NCBI GenBank assembly: GCA_035454085.1
Contig: DAOTEJ010000035.1
Coordinates: 1 to 24,429, forward strand
DNA length: 24,429 bases
Source: DAOTEJ01 sp035454085
GTDB taxonomy: Bacteria > Pseudomonadota > Gammaproteobacteria > Burkholderiales > Burkholderiaceae_F
Direction of reading: 5' to 3'
In this document: piece after piece, positions 8,938 to 19,850 of the stretch
Layout of the letters: each line of letters begins with the position of its first letter
Position numbering within the stretch: the stretch's first letter is position 1
Notes under the pieces: generated by a model
The model's database searches: none
Seen by the model: only the letters and a program-made list of their open reading frames with translations
Told to the model about the DNA's origin: nothing
Program-made: the position numbers and the translations under genes

Positions 8938-9428
8938 TCAGGCGGGGTGAGGACAGGGCTCGACGCGCTGGTCGGCCACGCCGGCCAGCAGGGACTCGAC
9001 GCTGCCCTGCCCCGGCACGATCAGGCCGGGGGCCAGGTCAGCCAGCGGACGCAGCACGAAGGCCCGCTGGTGCATGCGCGGGTGCGGCAGCGTCAGCGGC
9101 GCCGACTGCAGGCTCAGTTCGTCGTAGAGCAGCAGATCCAGATCGACCGAGCGCGGCGCGTTGCGCTTGGCACCGCGGCGCTTGCGCCCGAGCATGAGCT
9201 CGAGGTCCAGCAGGTGCAGCAGCAGGGCGTAGGGCTCGAGTTCGGTGTCGAGCCGCGCCACCGCGTTCAGGTAGTCGGGGCCTTCGGCGTCGATCGGCGC
9301 GGTGAGGTAGTAGGGCGACACGGCGACGAGCTCGGACTTCTCGAGCACGCGCAGCGACTCGAGCGCCGCCTCGAGGGTCTCGCGCGCCTCGCCCTGGTTG
9401 GCCCCCAGGCCGACGTAGGCGGGCCGCC

Positions 9429-9432
<4 letters not shown>
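8938..9432 (-). CDS. folK: 6-hydroxymethyl-7,8-dihydropterin pyrophosphokinase (FolK)
   Basis: FolK transfers pyrophosphate from ATP to hydroxymethyl-dihydropterin, the step before dihydropteroate synthase in folate synthesis. The 164-residue protein has the full signature: GLGANQG at 8-14, KRNAPRSVDLDLLLY with the magnesium-binding Asp97 and Asp99, and LPHPRMHQRAFVLRPLADLAP. Its ATG overlaps the pcnB stop (ATGA), with a CGAGG a few bases ahead inside pcnB. The pcnB-folK neighbour pair is common in proteobacteria and supports the identification. Confidence 0.96.
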
Positions 9433-10838
<1,406 letters not shown>

Positions 10839-10871
10839 GGCTGGCCTCCGGCGGCGGGGCGGCAGCGGGCG

Positions 10872-11570
10872 TCAGGCATGGGAGGGGACCAGTTCGAAGA
10901 GTTCGAGCAACTGCCAGCCGCGGCGTTGCGCCTGGGCGCGCAGCTGCGCGTCGGGATGGGTGGCCACCGCGCGGCCGCCGGCGGCGGCGACCCTCTCGAG
11001 CAGCGGCAGGTCATTGATCGAGTCGCTATAGAACACCAGCGACTCCAGGCCGTCCCAGCGTTCGCCGCGGGCGGCGAGGAACTCGTCCACCGCGCGCACC
11101 TTGCCCTCGAGGTAGGTATGCGTGCCGCTGTAGCGGCCGGTGAATTCGCCGTAGGCGTCCTCCTCGGGGCGCACCGCGAGCAGGTGCTCGATGCCGAAGG
11201 CCAGGGCCACCGGGCGCGTGACGAACTGGTGCGTGCCGGTCACCAGCGCCAGCACGTCGCCCGCGGCGCGGTGCCGCTCGACCAGGGCCAGCGCCTCGGG
11301 GCGCAGGGCCGGCTCGACGTGGGTGCGGAAGAACTCGGCGCGCCAGGTCTCGAGCCGGCGGCGCGGGAACTGGGCGAGCAGCCCCATCTGGAAGGCGAGG
11401 TAGGCCTCGACGTCGAAGCAGCCCGCCTTGTAGGTGCGGGCGAACTCGCGGATGCGCGCGCCGTAGTGCGCCTCGTCCAGCCCGGCGGCGCGCACCAGGA
11501 AGTGCGACCAGGTATCCGCGCTGTCGATCGGCAGCAGGGTGTGGTCGAGGTCGAAAAGGGCCAGTCGCAT
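10872..11570 (-). CDS. HAD-IB family hydrolase (SerB-like phosphatase)
   Basis: This 232-residue protein is a haloacid-dehalogenase phosphatase of subfamily IB, related to phosphoserine phosphatase. Motif I is DLDHTLL with the nucleophile Asp7 and Asp9, motif II is VTGTH, motif III holds the lysine in YLEGKV, and motif IV is SDSINDLPLL. The substrate is unknown, and the hda-HAD-pcnB arrangement, common in this group of bacteria, does not reveal it. The start at 11570 follows the hda stop by 11 bases with no recognisable ribosome binding site; the frame is open upstream only as a shadow of hda. Confidence 0.92.
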   Translation of the reverse strand: MRLALFDLDHTLLPIDSADTWSHFLVRAAGLDEAHYGARIREFARTYKAGCFDVEAYLAFQMGLLAQFPRRRLETWRAEFFRTHVEPALRPEALALVERHRAAGDVLALVTGTHQFVTRPVALAFGIEHLLAVRPEEDAYGEFTGRYSGTHTYLEGKVRAVDEFLAARGERWDGLESLVFYSDSINDLPLLERVAAAGGRAVATHPDAQLRAQAQRRGWQLLELFELVPSHA

Positions 11571-11581
11571 CGGCGCGGATT

Positions 11582-12253
11582 CTACGCGTCGCCCCGACCG
11601 CCCGCCGCGAGCCACTCGCGCAGCAGCGGCAGCGTGATGGGCCGCTTGCGCGCCAGGGCGTAGGCGTCGAGCGCGTCGAGCACCGCCACCTGGGTACGCA
11701 TGTCGCGCGGCAGGTGCGCCAGCATCCAGGCGCGCACCTCGGGGGTGAGCACGATGCCGCGCGAGCCGGCGTGCGCCAGCAGGGCCTGCGCCTTCTCGAC
11801 ATCCGACAGCGCGTGGAGCTGATAAACCAGCCCCCACGCGAGGCGCGTGCGCACGTCCTCGCGCAGGTCCAGCCGCGCGGGCGGTGCCGCCCCGGCGCTG
11901 GCCAGGCGCGCGTCGGGCACGCCGCGAATCTCGTTGACCAGGCGAAAGAAGCGCGCCTGCCCCGCCTCATTCAGGGCGTCGGCGTCGTCCACCAGATAGA
12001 GCCGCGCCGCGGGGGTGAACTCGGGCACCGCGCCGGCGCGGCCCAGGCAGCCACCCTCGGCCGCCAGCGCGGCCAGCAGGTGCGATCTGCCGCAGCCCGG
12101 CTCGCCCCAGAGGTAGACGAACTGCGCCCCCTGCCCTGCCGCGAGCGCGCGCAGGGCGGCCACGGCCTCGGCGTTGCGGCCGGGCACGAAGTTGTCGAGG
12201 CTCGGGGTCAGCGGCTGGATCAGGTCCAGCGCGAGCTGTGCGGGGGAGTTCAT
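11582..12253 (-). CDS. hda: DnaA regulatory inactivator Hda
   Basis: Hda binds the DNA-loaded sliding clamp and stimulates ATP hydrolysis by DnaA, preventing reinitiation of replication. The 223-residue protein has a clamp-binding motif at the N terminus (QLALDL, residues 6-11) and an AAA+ core with Walker A GEPGCGRS (50-57) and a Walker B-like YLVDDAD. The arginine in place of the Walker lysine is normal for Hda, not a defect. The start at 12253 preserves the clamp motif; no ribosome binding site is seen. The gene is first in the long minus-strand run and is divergent from purM across 130 bases. Confidence 0.94.
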   Translation of the reverse strand: MNSPAQLALDLIQPLTPSLDNFVPGRNAEAVAALRALAAGQGAQFVYLWGEPGCGRSHLLAALAAEGGCLGRAGAVPEFTPAARLYLVDDADALNEAGQARFFRLVNEIRGVPDARLASAGAAPPARLDLREDVRTRLAWGLVYQLHALSDVEKAQALLAHAGSRGIVLTPEVRAWMLAHLPRDMRTQVAVLDALDAYALARKRPITLPLLREWLAAGGRGDA

Positions 12254-12313
12254 GCAGAGAAGGTGATGCGCCGGTTGCGCCGCGGCCGCGGACGGGGGGC
12301 GGCAGGCATCGAA

Positions 12314-12319
12314 TAAAAT
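12314..12319 (+). promoter_or_regulatory. Candidate -10 box of purM
   Basis: TAAAAT, one mismatch from consensus, stands in the otherwise G/C-dense hda-purM interval. The predicted transcription start is near 12326, giving a leader of nearly 60 bases. No -35 hexamer is visible at standard spacing. Confidence 0.4.
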
Positions 12320-12383
12320 GGCGGCCTGCTCCCGCGCGCCGCGCAGTCTAGCGCGGCCCCACCGCCCACCTCCCTGCCCAAAC

Positions 12384-13411
<1,028 letters not shown>

Positions 13412-13415
<4 letters not shown>

Positions 13416-14392
13416 ACGCCGCGCTCGCTTGGCGCGTCGTGGGCGCGCGGCGCGTGCAAGCGCGCGCGCGCCAGGGCCGGGGCGACGATGTCTTCGGCCA
13501 GCGGATCGAGCCGCAGCGCCTCGGGCATGGAGCGCAGCCAGGTCAGCTGGCGCTTGGCCAGCTGGCGCGTGGCGGCGATGCCAGCCGCGCGAAACGCCGC
13601 GTAATCCGTCTCGCCGGCCAGATGCGCCCAGGCCTGGCGATATCCCACCGAGCGCAGCGCGGGCAGGTCGGCATGCAGGTCACCGCGCGCGCGCAGCTGG
13701 CGCACTTCATCCAGCAATCCGCCAGCCAGCATGGCGTCGAAGCGCTGTTCGATGCGCGCGTGCAGAAGCGCGCGGTCCGCGGGCATGAGTGCGATCGCGT
13801 CCAGACGCATGGGCGGCGCCGCGGCGGCACCCAGTTGCGCCGAGTAAGGACGGCCGGTGAGTTCGATCACCTCGAGCGCGCGGCCGATGCGCTGACGGTC
13901 CAGGGGCGCCAGGCGCGCCGCGGTGGCGGCATCCAGACGAGCGAGGCGCGAGTGCAAGGCCGGCCAGCCGAGTTGCGCGGCCTCGGCCTCGAGCCGCGCC
14001 CGCAGCGCGGGGTCGGCTGCCGGCAGGGCCGAGAGGCCGTGGCGCAGGGCGTGGGCGTAGAGCATGGTCCCGCCCACGATCAGCGGCAGCCGGCCGCGCG
14101 CGCGGATGGCGCGCACTGCGTCCACCGCGTCGCTCACGAACTCGGCGGCGGAGTACGGCTCGGACGGATCGCGAATGTCGATCAGGTGATGGGCCACCCG
14201 GGCGCGTTCGGCGCGGCTGGGCTTGGCCGAGCCGATGTCCAGACCCCGGTAGACCTGCGCCGAGTCGATCGACACGATCTCGATCGGCAAGGCATCGGCC
14301 AGACGCATGGCCAGCGCGCTCTTGCCGCTGGCGGTGGGGCCGAGCAGCAGCAGAGCTTCGGCGCCGTGGACTTGAGGGGACGAAAGTGGCAT
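13412..14392 (-). CDS. miaA: tRNA dimethylallyltransferase (MiaA)
   Basis: MiaA attaches a dimethylallyl group to A37 of tRNAs reading UNN codons, including the tRNA-Leu(CAA) in this window. The 326-residue protein has a P-loop GPTASGKS (18-25), IDSAQVYRGLDIGSAKP (from residue 42), HHLIDIRDPSEPYSAAEF and GGTMLYAHALRHGLS, all MiaA landmarks. The C-terminal RQLAKRQLTWLRS is the usual tRNA-contact region. It converges on purM with the two stop codons interlocked in a CTAG, and faces mutL and a small gene upstream. A TACAAT box at 14447-14452 on the minus strand might be its -10 element. Confidence 0.96.
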
Positions 14393-14480
14393 GGACTAGG
14401 TGGCCGGCGCGTGCGCTGTGGCAAGGCCTCGCGGCGCGGAGCGCCTATTGTAGGAAGGCGCTTCACCCGAGGAGTCCGCC

Positions 14481-14801
14481 ATGAGCCAGACACCTGACAA
14501 CAGCGAGCAGCAGCACTACAAACGCCAGTTTGGCGAGATCGACGCCGAGATCATGAAGATGGCCTCGCTGTGCGGCATCGACATCCTGGAGCCCGAGAAC
14601 CTCGCCCGCGTGGTCCGCGCCGATGCGAGCGTGTGCACCAAGGACAACCCGATCGCCTGGAACAAGCTGGTGTCCCTGCTGCGCATGCACTACGTGGTGC
14701 GCTCCCGCGCCACGGAAGGCTTGGGCCAGGAAGAAGCCCAGCGCCTGATCTACCAGACGGTGAACGAGTTGCTCGCGCGCTGGAAGCCCGCGCCGGGCTA
14801 G
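14481..14801 (+). CDS. Conserved-looking hypothetical protein, 106 residues
   Basis: I do not recognise this protein. It is small, charged and soluble, with no signal peptide or membrane segment. It looks mostly helical, with a single Cys pair region (MASLCGIDIL, residues 27-36, and SVCTKDN, 50-56). Coding is well supported: a GAGGAG lies a few bases before the ATG, codon use matches the neighbours, and it fills the space between the divergent miaA and convergent mutL with only 15 bases to the mutL stop. Its context next to tRNA-modification and mismatch-repair genes gives no clear function. Confidence 0.8.
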   Translation: MSQTPDNSEQQHYKRQFGEIDAEIMKMASLCGIDILEPENLARVVRADASVCTKDNPIAWNKLVSLLRMHYVVRSRATEGLGQEEAQRLIYQTVNELLARWKPAPG

Positions 14802-14816
14802 CGGGCGGCAGGCGGC

Positions 14817-16619
14817 TCAGCGGCCACGCAGGAAGAGCCGGTCGAGGTCGGCGAGGCTCAGCTGCACCCAGGTGGGCCGACCGTGGTTGCACTGGTCGGC
14901 GCGCTCGGTGGCCTCCATCTGGCGCAGCAGGGCGTCCATCTCTTCGAGCGTCAGGCGGCGATTGGCGCGCACCGCACCGTGGCAGGCGAGCGTGGCGAGG
15001 ATCTGGTTGCGCTGCTCGTCGATCACCCGCGAGCCGCCGAGCTCGCGCAGCTCGGCCAGCACCTCGCGCACCATTTGCGGCCCCGAGGCGTCGACGCCCA
15101 CCGCCAGCACGGCCGGCACGGCTCGCAGCGCCAGTTGCGTGGGCGAAGCCGGCGAGAGCTCCAGGCCGAGCTCGGCCAGCGTCCCGGCCTGTTCCTCGGC
15201 GGTGATCATGTCGGCCGCCTCGACCGAGAAGACCTGCGGAATCAGCAGGCGCTGCTGGGGCACGGCGCGGGCGTCGTACTGCCGCTTCAAGCGTTCGTAG
15301 ACGATGCGCTCGTGCGCGGCGTGCATGTCCACCAGCACCAGGCCGCGCGCGTTTTCAGCCAGCACGAAGACCCCGCCGATCTGCGCGATGGCGCGCCCCA
15401 GGGGCTGGGCTTCATCGGCGGCGGACGGCAGGGCGGGCCGCGCGCCGTGCGTCACCACGCTCGCCGATCCTTGCGCGTCGCGCGCCGCAAAGGCCATGTA
15501 GTCGGCCAGGGGCTGCGCCACGCCCAGAGTCGCCTGGCGTGGCCAGGCGCCCGGCGCAGGCGGTGCCACGGCCGCCGGCCAGGCCGCCGTGGAGTGTTCG
15601 GCAGGCGCCGCGGCGGCGGACTGCGCGGCCGGCGCGAGCGCAGCCAGCACCGCGCGCATCACCAGCTGGTGCACGGCCTGCGAGTCGCGGAAGCGCACCT
15701 CGCTCTTGGTCGGGTGGACGTTCACGTCGACGCGCTGCGGATCGATCTCGAGGAACACGCAGTACATCGGCTGCGACGATCCGTGCAGCACGTCGGCGTA
15801 GGCGGCGCGCATCGCGTGCGCGAGCAGCTTGTCGCGCACGTAGCGGCCGTTGACGTAGAAGTACTGCTGGTCGGCGCGCGCGCGCGCCGCGGTAGGCAGC
15901 CCGACCCAGCCCCACAGGCGCACGCCCGGCACTTCGGCATGGACCTCGCGGCAGGCCGCCGCGAACTCCTCGGGCATGAGGCGCAGCACGCGCTCTCGCG
16001 CCGGCTCGGCCGGCAGGGCGCGAACCGTGCGTCCGTTGGCCACGACCACGAACTCGATGGCCGGATGCGCGGCCGCGACGCGCTCCACCTGGGTGAGGCA
16101 GTGCGCCTGCTCGGTGGCCTCGGAGCGCAGGAACTTGCGCCGCGCCGGCGTGCGGAAGAACAGGTCCGCCACCTCGACGCGCGTGCCCACCGTACCGGGC
16201 GCCGGCGAGATGCCCGCGGCGTCGATGCGCCAGGCCGAGTCCGCCTGCGCGGTGCGCGAACTCATCGCCAGTTCGGCCACCGAGGCGATCGCCGCGAGTG
16301 CCTCGCCCCGAAAGCCCAGGCTCAGCACCGACTCCAGTTCCTCGAGGCTGGCGATCTTGCTGGTGGCGTGGCGCGTGAGCGCGAGCGCAAGTTCGTCGCG
16401 CTCGATGCCACGGCCGTTGTCGGCCACGAGGATGCGCTTGACGCCCCCCGCCTCCAGGCGCAGCTCGATGCGCGTGGCGCCGGCGTCGATGGCGTTCTCG
16501 ACCAGTTCCTTGACCACCGAGGCCGGGCGCTCGACCACCTCGCCCGCGGCAATCTGGCTGACCAGTTGGTCTGGCAGGGCGCGGATCGGTCGGTGCGGCG
16601 CGGTGAGCGGGGCGTTCAT
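14817..16619 (-). CDS. mutL: DNA mismatch repair protein MutL
   Basis: MutL couples MutS mismatch recognition to strand incision. The 600-residue protein has the GHKL ATPase motifs VAAGEVVERPASVVKELVENA, DAGA, ADNGRGI and GFRGEALAAIASV, then an Ala/Pro-rich linker (about 335-385) and a dimerisation domain. That domain holds DMHAAHERIVYE (431-442), the endonuclease metal motif DxHA(x)2E(x)4E, with ACHGAVRA and CNHGRPTW as supporting metal-site motifs. So this MutL probably nicks DNA itself, unlike that of E. coli, which relies on MutH. The ATG at 16619 has no ribosome binding site and lies close to a TATACT box, so the message may be nearly leaderless. Confidence 0.96.
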   Translation of the reverse strand: MNAPLTAPHRPIRALPDQLVSQIAAGEVVERPASVVKELVENAIDAGATRIELRLEAGGVKRILVADNGRGIERDELALALTRHATSKIASLEELESVLSLGFRGEALAAIASVAELAMSSRTAQADSAWRIDAAGISPAPGTVGTRVEVADLFFRTPARRKFLRSEATEQAHCLTQVERVAAAHPAIEFVVVANGRTVRALPAEPARERVLRLMPEEFAAACREVHAEVPGVRLWGWVGLPTAARARADQQYFYVNGRYVRDKLLAHAMRAAYADVLHGSSQPMYCVFLEIDPQRVDVNVHPTKSEVRFRDSQAVHQLVMRAVLAALAPAAQSAAAAPAEHSTAAWPAAVAPPAPGAWPRQATLGVAQPLADYMAFAARDAQGSASVVTHGARPALPSAADEAQPLGRAIAQIGGVFVLAENARGLVLVDMHAAHERIVYERLKRQYDARAVPQQRLLIPQVFSVEAADMITAEEQAGTLAELGLELSPASPTQLALRAVPAVLAVGVDASGPQMVREVLAELRELGGSRVIDEQRNQILATLACHGAVRANRRLTLEEMDALLRQMEATERADQCNHGRPTWVQLSLADLDRLFLRGR

Positions 16620-16625
16620 CGGATC

Positions 16626-16631
16626 AGTATA
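16626..16631 (-). promoter_or_regulatory. Candidate -10 box of mutL
   Basis: TATACT on the minus strand ends six bases before the mutL ATG. Transcription would start on or next to the start codon, giving a leaderless message, which agrees with the lack of a ribosome binding site. No good -35 hexamer is seen at 17 bases. Confidence 0.35.
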
Positions 16632-16740
16632 CGAAGGGGCGCCCGGCAGGCCTGCGCCTGAGGCGGCGCGATGGCTCCGCTAAGATGACTGCACTCGTCG
16701 CCCGCCGCCCGCTCGCGGCGGCCTTCCCAGGAAAGCTCGC

Positions 16741-17394
16741 ATGGATCTCCTGCAGATGTTCGCGGATCTGTTCACGCACGCGGACAAGTTCCTGATCCAC
16801 GTGGCGCAGACCTACGGCGTGCTGATCTACCTCACGCTGTTCGCGATCTTCTTTTCCGAGACCGGGCTGGTCTTCATGGCCTTCCTGCCAGGCGACTCGC
16901 TGCTCTTCGTGGCGGGTGCGGTGGCGGCCGCGGGCGCGATGAACGTCTGGATCCTCATGCCCGTGGTGATCCTCGGGGCGATCCTCGGCAACACCCTCAA
17001 TTTCTACATCGGCGTGTGGCTGGGCCGGAAGATCTACGACGGCAGCATCGGCTGGATCGACCAGGGGGCATTGCGCCGCACCCACGACTTCTACGACAAG
17101 CATGGCGGCAAGACCATCGTGATCGCGCGCTTCGTGCCGGTGGTGCGCAGCTTCGCGCCACTGGTGGCCGGCGCTGCGGGCATGCCCGCGGCGCGCTTCC
17201 AGCTCTTCAGCATCGCGGGCGCCGTGCTGTGGATCGTCTCGCTGGTGGGCGGGGGTTATCTGTTCGGGAACATCCCGGTGATCCGGGACAACCTGAGCAT
17301 GATCCTCATCCTCGGCATCCTCGCGGCACTCGGCCCCATCACGCTGGCTGCGGGCTTGCGATGGTGGAAGCTGCGGCGCACGGCCCGCGCCTGA
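16741..17394 (+). CDS. DedA-family (VTT-domain) inner-membrane protein
   Basis: DedA proteins are polytopic inner-membrane proteins needed for envelope homeostasis. Some members recycle undecaprenyl phosphate across the membrane. The 217-residue protein carries the family's functional residues at the numbers known for E. coli YqjA/YghB, give or take one: Glu40 and Asp52 (SETGLVFMAFLPGDS), Arg130 and Arg136 (ARFVPVVRSFAPLVAG). It has about five hydrophobic segments and a basic C-terminal tail. An AGGAAAG lies before the ATG. Which paralogue it is, and which lipid it moves, cannot be read here. Its position beside an envelope glucan locus may be coincidence. Confidence 0.92.
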   Translation: MDLLQMFADLFTHADKFLIHVAQTYGVLIYLTLFAIFFSETGLVFMAFLPGDSLLFVAGAVAAAGAMNVWILMPVVILGAILGNTLNFYIGVWLGRKIYDGSIGWIDQGALRRTHDFYDKHGGKTIVIARFVPVVRSFAPLVAGAAGMPAARFQLFSIAGAVLWIVSLVGGGYLFGNIPVIRDNLSMILILGILAALGPITLAAGLRWWKLRRTARA

Positions 17395-17462
17395 GCGCAG
17401 ACCCGTGCTATCCCGGGCGGTTGGAGAGAGCAATCTCCCGTAAAGTCAGGGGTTTGCCGACG

Positions 17463-17483
17463 GGTTGACCAACGGTTGACCAA
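17463..17483. repeat. Tandem 10-bp direct repeat upstream of the methyltransferase
   Basis: GGTTGACCAA occurs twice, at 17463-17472 and 17474-17483, with an 11-base period, about one helical turn, ending 13 bases before the ATG at 17497. A small inverted repeat (GGAGA...TCTCC) lies a few tens of bases upstream. The arrangement resembles a paired protein-binding site, but nothing in the sequence identifies a regulator. Confidence 0.55.
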
Positions 17484-17496
17484 GCACCGCCCCGAC

Positions 17497-18210
17497 ATGA
17501 ACGATCCCGCCCTGCGCGACGAGCAGGTGCGCGCGCGCTCGATCGCCAAGTATCGAAGGCGCGCCGCCCAATACGACGCCTCCTGCGGCCCCACCTGGCC
17601 GATCCGCCTGCATGCCATCGCCGCGCTGCGCCTGCGCGCCGGTGAGCGCGTGCTGGACGTCGGCTGCGGCACCGGCCTGAGCCTGCCCCTGCTGCACCAG
17701 GCCGTGGGCCCCCACGGCACGGTCTACGGTTTCGACCAGAGCCCCGAGATGATTGCCCAGGCGCGTGCGCGCGCCGCCGCTGCGGGCTGGACCAACGTGC
17801 ACCTGTTCGAGGCGAGCGCCCAGACGCTTGCTCTGGGCGAGCCGGTCGACGCCCTGCTGTTCCACTACACCCACGACATCCTGCGCTCGCCGCAGGCGCT
17901 GGACCACCTGCTTGCGCTGGCGCGGCCCGGAGCGCGCGTGGCGATCGCCGGGATCAAGTTCTTCCCGCGCTGGCTCGAGCCCCTGAATCTGTGGGTCTAC
18001 CTCAAGAACCACGGATACAACGGCGCGCCAGGCGAACTGCGCTCACCCTGGGACCGCATCGCGCCGCGCCTCACAGACTGGCACCTCGAGCCAACGCAAT
18101 GGGGCATGGGCTATCTGGCCCACGGCTGCCTGCCCGCCGGCGCGCAGCGCGCCCAGACCGCGCGCAGTGCGGTGAGCACGCCCGCCCGCGCGACCCGGGG
18201 CGCGTCATGA
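17497..18210 (+). CDS. Class I SAM-dependent methyltransferase (UbiE/PmtA-like fold)
   Basis: The 237-residue protein has a YDxxxG-type entry (RAAQYDASCG, residues 23-31) and a classic SAM-binding motif I VLDVGCGTG (52-60). An acidic residue ends strand two (YGFDQS). This is a seven-strand Rossmann methyltransferase resembling quinone or phospholipid N-methyltransferases, but the acceptor is not identifiable. The C-terminal 20 residues are low-complexity Ala/Arg/Thr. I chose the ATG at 17497; a TTG seven codons earlier (17476) falls inside the direct repeat. No ribosome binding site is clear for either. It overlaps the next gene by ATGA, which suggests coupled expression. Confidence 0.85.
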   Translation: MNDPALRDEQVRARSIAKYRRRAAQYDASCGPTWPIRLHAIAALRLRAGERVLDVGCGTGLSLPLLHQAVGPHGTVYGFDQSPEMIAQARARAAAAGWTNVHLFEASAQTLALGEPVDALLFHYTHDILRSPQALDHLLALARPGARVAIAGIKFFPRWLEPLNLWVYLKNHGYNGAPGELRSPWDRIAPRLTDWHLEPTQWGMGYLAHGCLPAGAQRAQTARSAVSTPARATRGAS

Positions 18211-19850
18211 GTGCAGTGAGTTACGCCCCGCAGGCGCCCGCGCGCCCCTGGCGGCGCACCCTGGTCGCGCTGGCGGCCCTGCTGCTGCTCAACGGCCTGC
18301 TCAGCTTCAGCACCTGGTGGCCGACGCCGGGCATCGTGCCCGACCACCGGCTCGCGCCGGAGTTCGTGTGGCTGTGGGTGGCGCTGCTCGCGATCGTCGG
18401 CCTGCGCGGCGCGCTTTCCGTGCGCGCCGCGGGCGTGCTTGCCGTGGCTTACCTGGCGCTGGTGCTGGGCCGCTATCTGGACGTGACCGCGCCCGCGCTC
18501 TTCGGCCGCGCGATCAACCTTTTCTGGGACGCGCCCCAGGTGCCGCGCTTTCTCTGGGTGAGCGCTCAGGAGCTGCCTTGGGCGCTGAGCCTGGCAATCG
18601 CCGCAGTAGTGCTCGCCGTCTTCTGGGCGCTGTACCGGCTGCTGCGCTGGGCGATCCTCACCACCGCACGCGAGGCCGTGCCCTACGCGCTGCGCACCCC
18701 CTGGACCTGGGCGCTCAGCGCGCTGGCCGTAGCCCTGGTGGTCGCCAACTACGCGGGGGTGCGCGCCACCTGGCCGCTGGTGTCCAAGCCGGTGCTGCCC
18801 ACCTACCTCAAGCAGGCCGAGCTGATCGCCACCGCGCAGTCGGCCGAGCGCATGACCCAGCTCCTGCCGCCCTCGACCCGGCTCGACGCGGCGCTCGCGG
18901 CGCCCGACGCGCTGGACGGCCTGGCGGGGCGCGACGTGTATCTGCTCTTTCTCGAGTCCTACGGCGCGATGGTCTTCGACGATGCGCAGGCCGCGCCGGC
19001 ACTGGCCGAGGCACGCGGGCGCTTCGCCGCCGAACTGGCCGCCAGCGGCCGCGGCGTGGTCTCGGCGCGCGTGGGCTCGCCCACCATCGGCGGCGCCTCG
19101 GACCTCGCGCACCTGTCGCTGCTCTCGGGCATCGACCTGGCCGACCCGCGCCGCCACGACCTGCTGCTCACCACCGGCCGGCCCACGCTCATCTCGCTGT
19201 TCAAGGCCCGCGGCTACCAGACCTTCGGGCTCTATCCCGCGGTGTTCTGGGAGTGGCCGGAGCGCGCCTACTACGGCTTCGACGTGTATCTCGAGGGGCG
19301 CTCGCTCGACTACCGCGGCCCGGCGATGGGCTACTGGAAGATCCCCGACCAGGCGGCGTTCGCGCGCTTCGAGCAACGCCACCCGCGCGCGACCGACGCT
19401 GCGCCGCGCTTCGTGTTCTTCCCGACGATCAGCAGCCACTTCCCGTTCAGTCCCGTCCCGCCCTACCAGCCCGACTGGGAGCGGGTGCTCGAGGCCCAGC
19501 CCTTCGATCCCGAGGCCACGCAGCGCGCGCTGGCGGCCTCGCCCAACTGGCTCGACATGCGGCCCGACTATCTGCGCACGATCGAGTACACGTGGCGCTG
19601 GCTGGGCGGCTTCATGCTGCGGCCCGAGCCGCGCGAGACCGTGTTCGTGCTGCTCGGCGATCACCAGCCGACCACCAACGTGAGCGGCGCGGGCGTCTCC
19701 TGGGACGTGCCGGTGCACATCGTCTCGAGCGACCAGCGCCTGCTGGCGCGCTTCGAGGCCCTGGGCTTTGTGCGCGGGCTCGACCCGGGAACGCGGCGCC
19801 TGGGCAACATGAACGATCTCACCGGCTTGCTGCTCGACGGCTTCGGGCCG
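18207..19850 (+). CDS. Membrane-anchored sulfatase-fold transferase, 3' end lost in gap
   Basis: 548 residues are visible before the N run. Roughly five N-terminal membrane segments (within about residues 15-180) are followed by an alkaline-phosphatase/sulfatase domain, the topology of LtaS, OpgB and EptA-type transferases that move phosphoglycerol or phosphoethanolamine groups onto envelope glycans and lipids. Metal-site candidates are Glu250 (LLFLESYGA), His411 (ISSHFPFSP) and Asp485-His486 (LLGDHQP). The nucleophile region reads SPTIGGASDLAHLSLLSG (291-308); by eye the LtaS catalytic Thr position is Ala297, so Ser298 or Thr293 may serve instead. The sequence is probably within a few tens of residues of its natural end. 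Substrate is unknown; the GH17/GT2 neighbours suggest a glucan. Confidence 0.85.

Noticed and set aside
12171..12173. Arginine in place of the Walker A lysine in Hda as a defect
   Set aside because: Hda proteins, including that of E. coli, normally have GRSHLL at this position, so it is ordinary.
14393..14480. Bidirectional promoter between miaA and the 106-residue protein gene
   Set aside because: TATTGT and TACAAT overlap on opposite strands, but neither has a recognisable -35, so I kept them out of the feature list.
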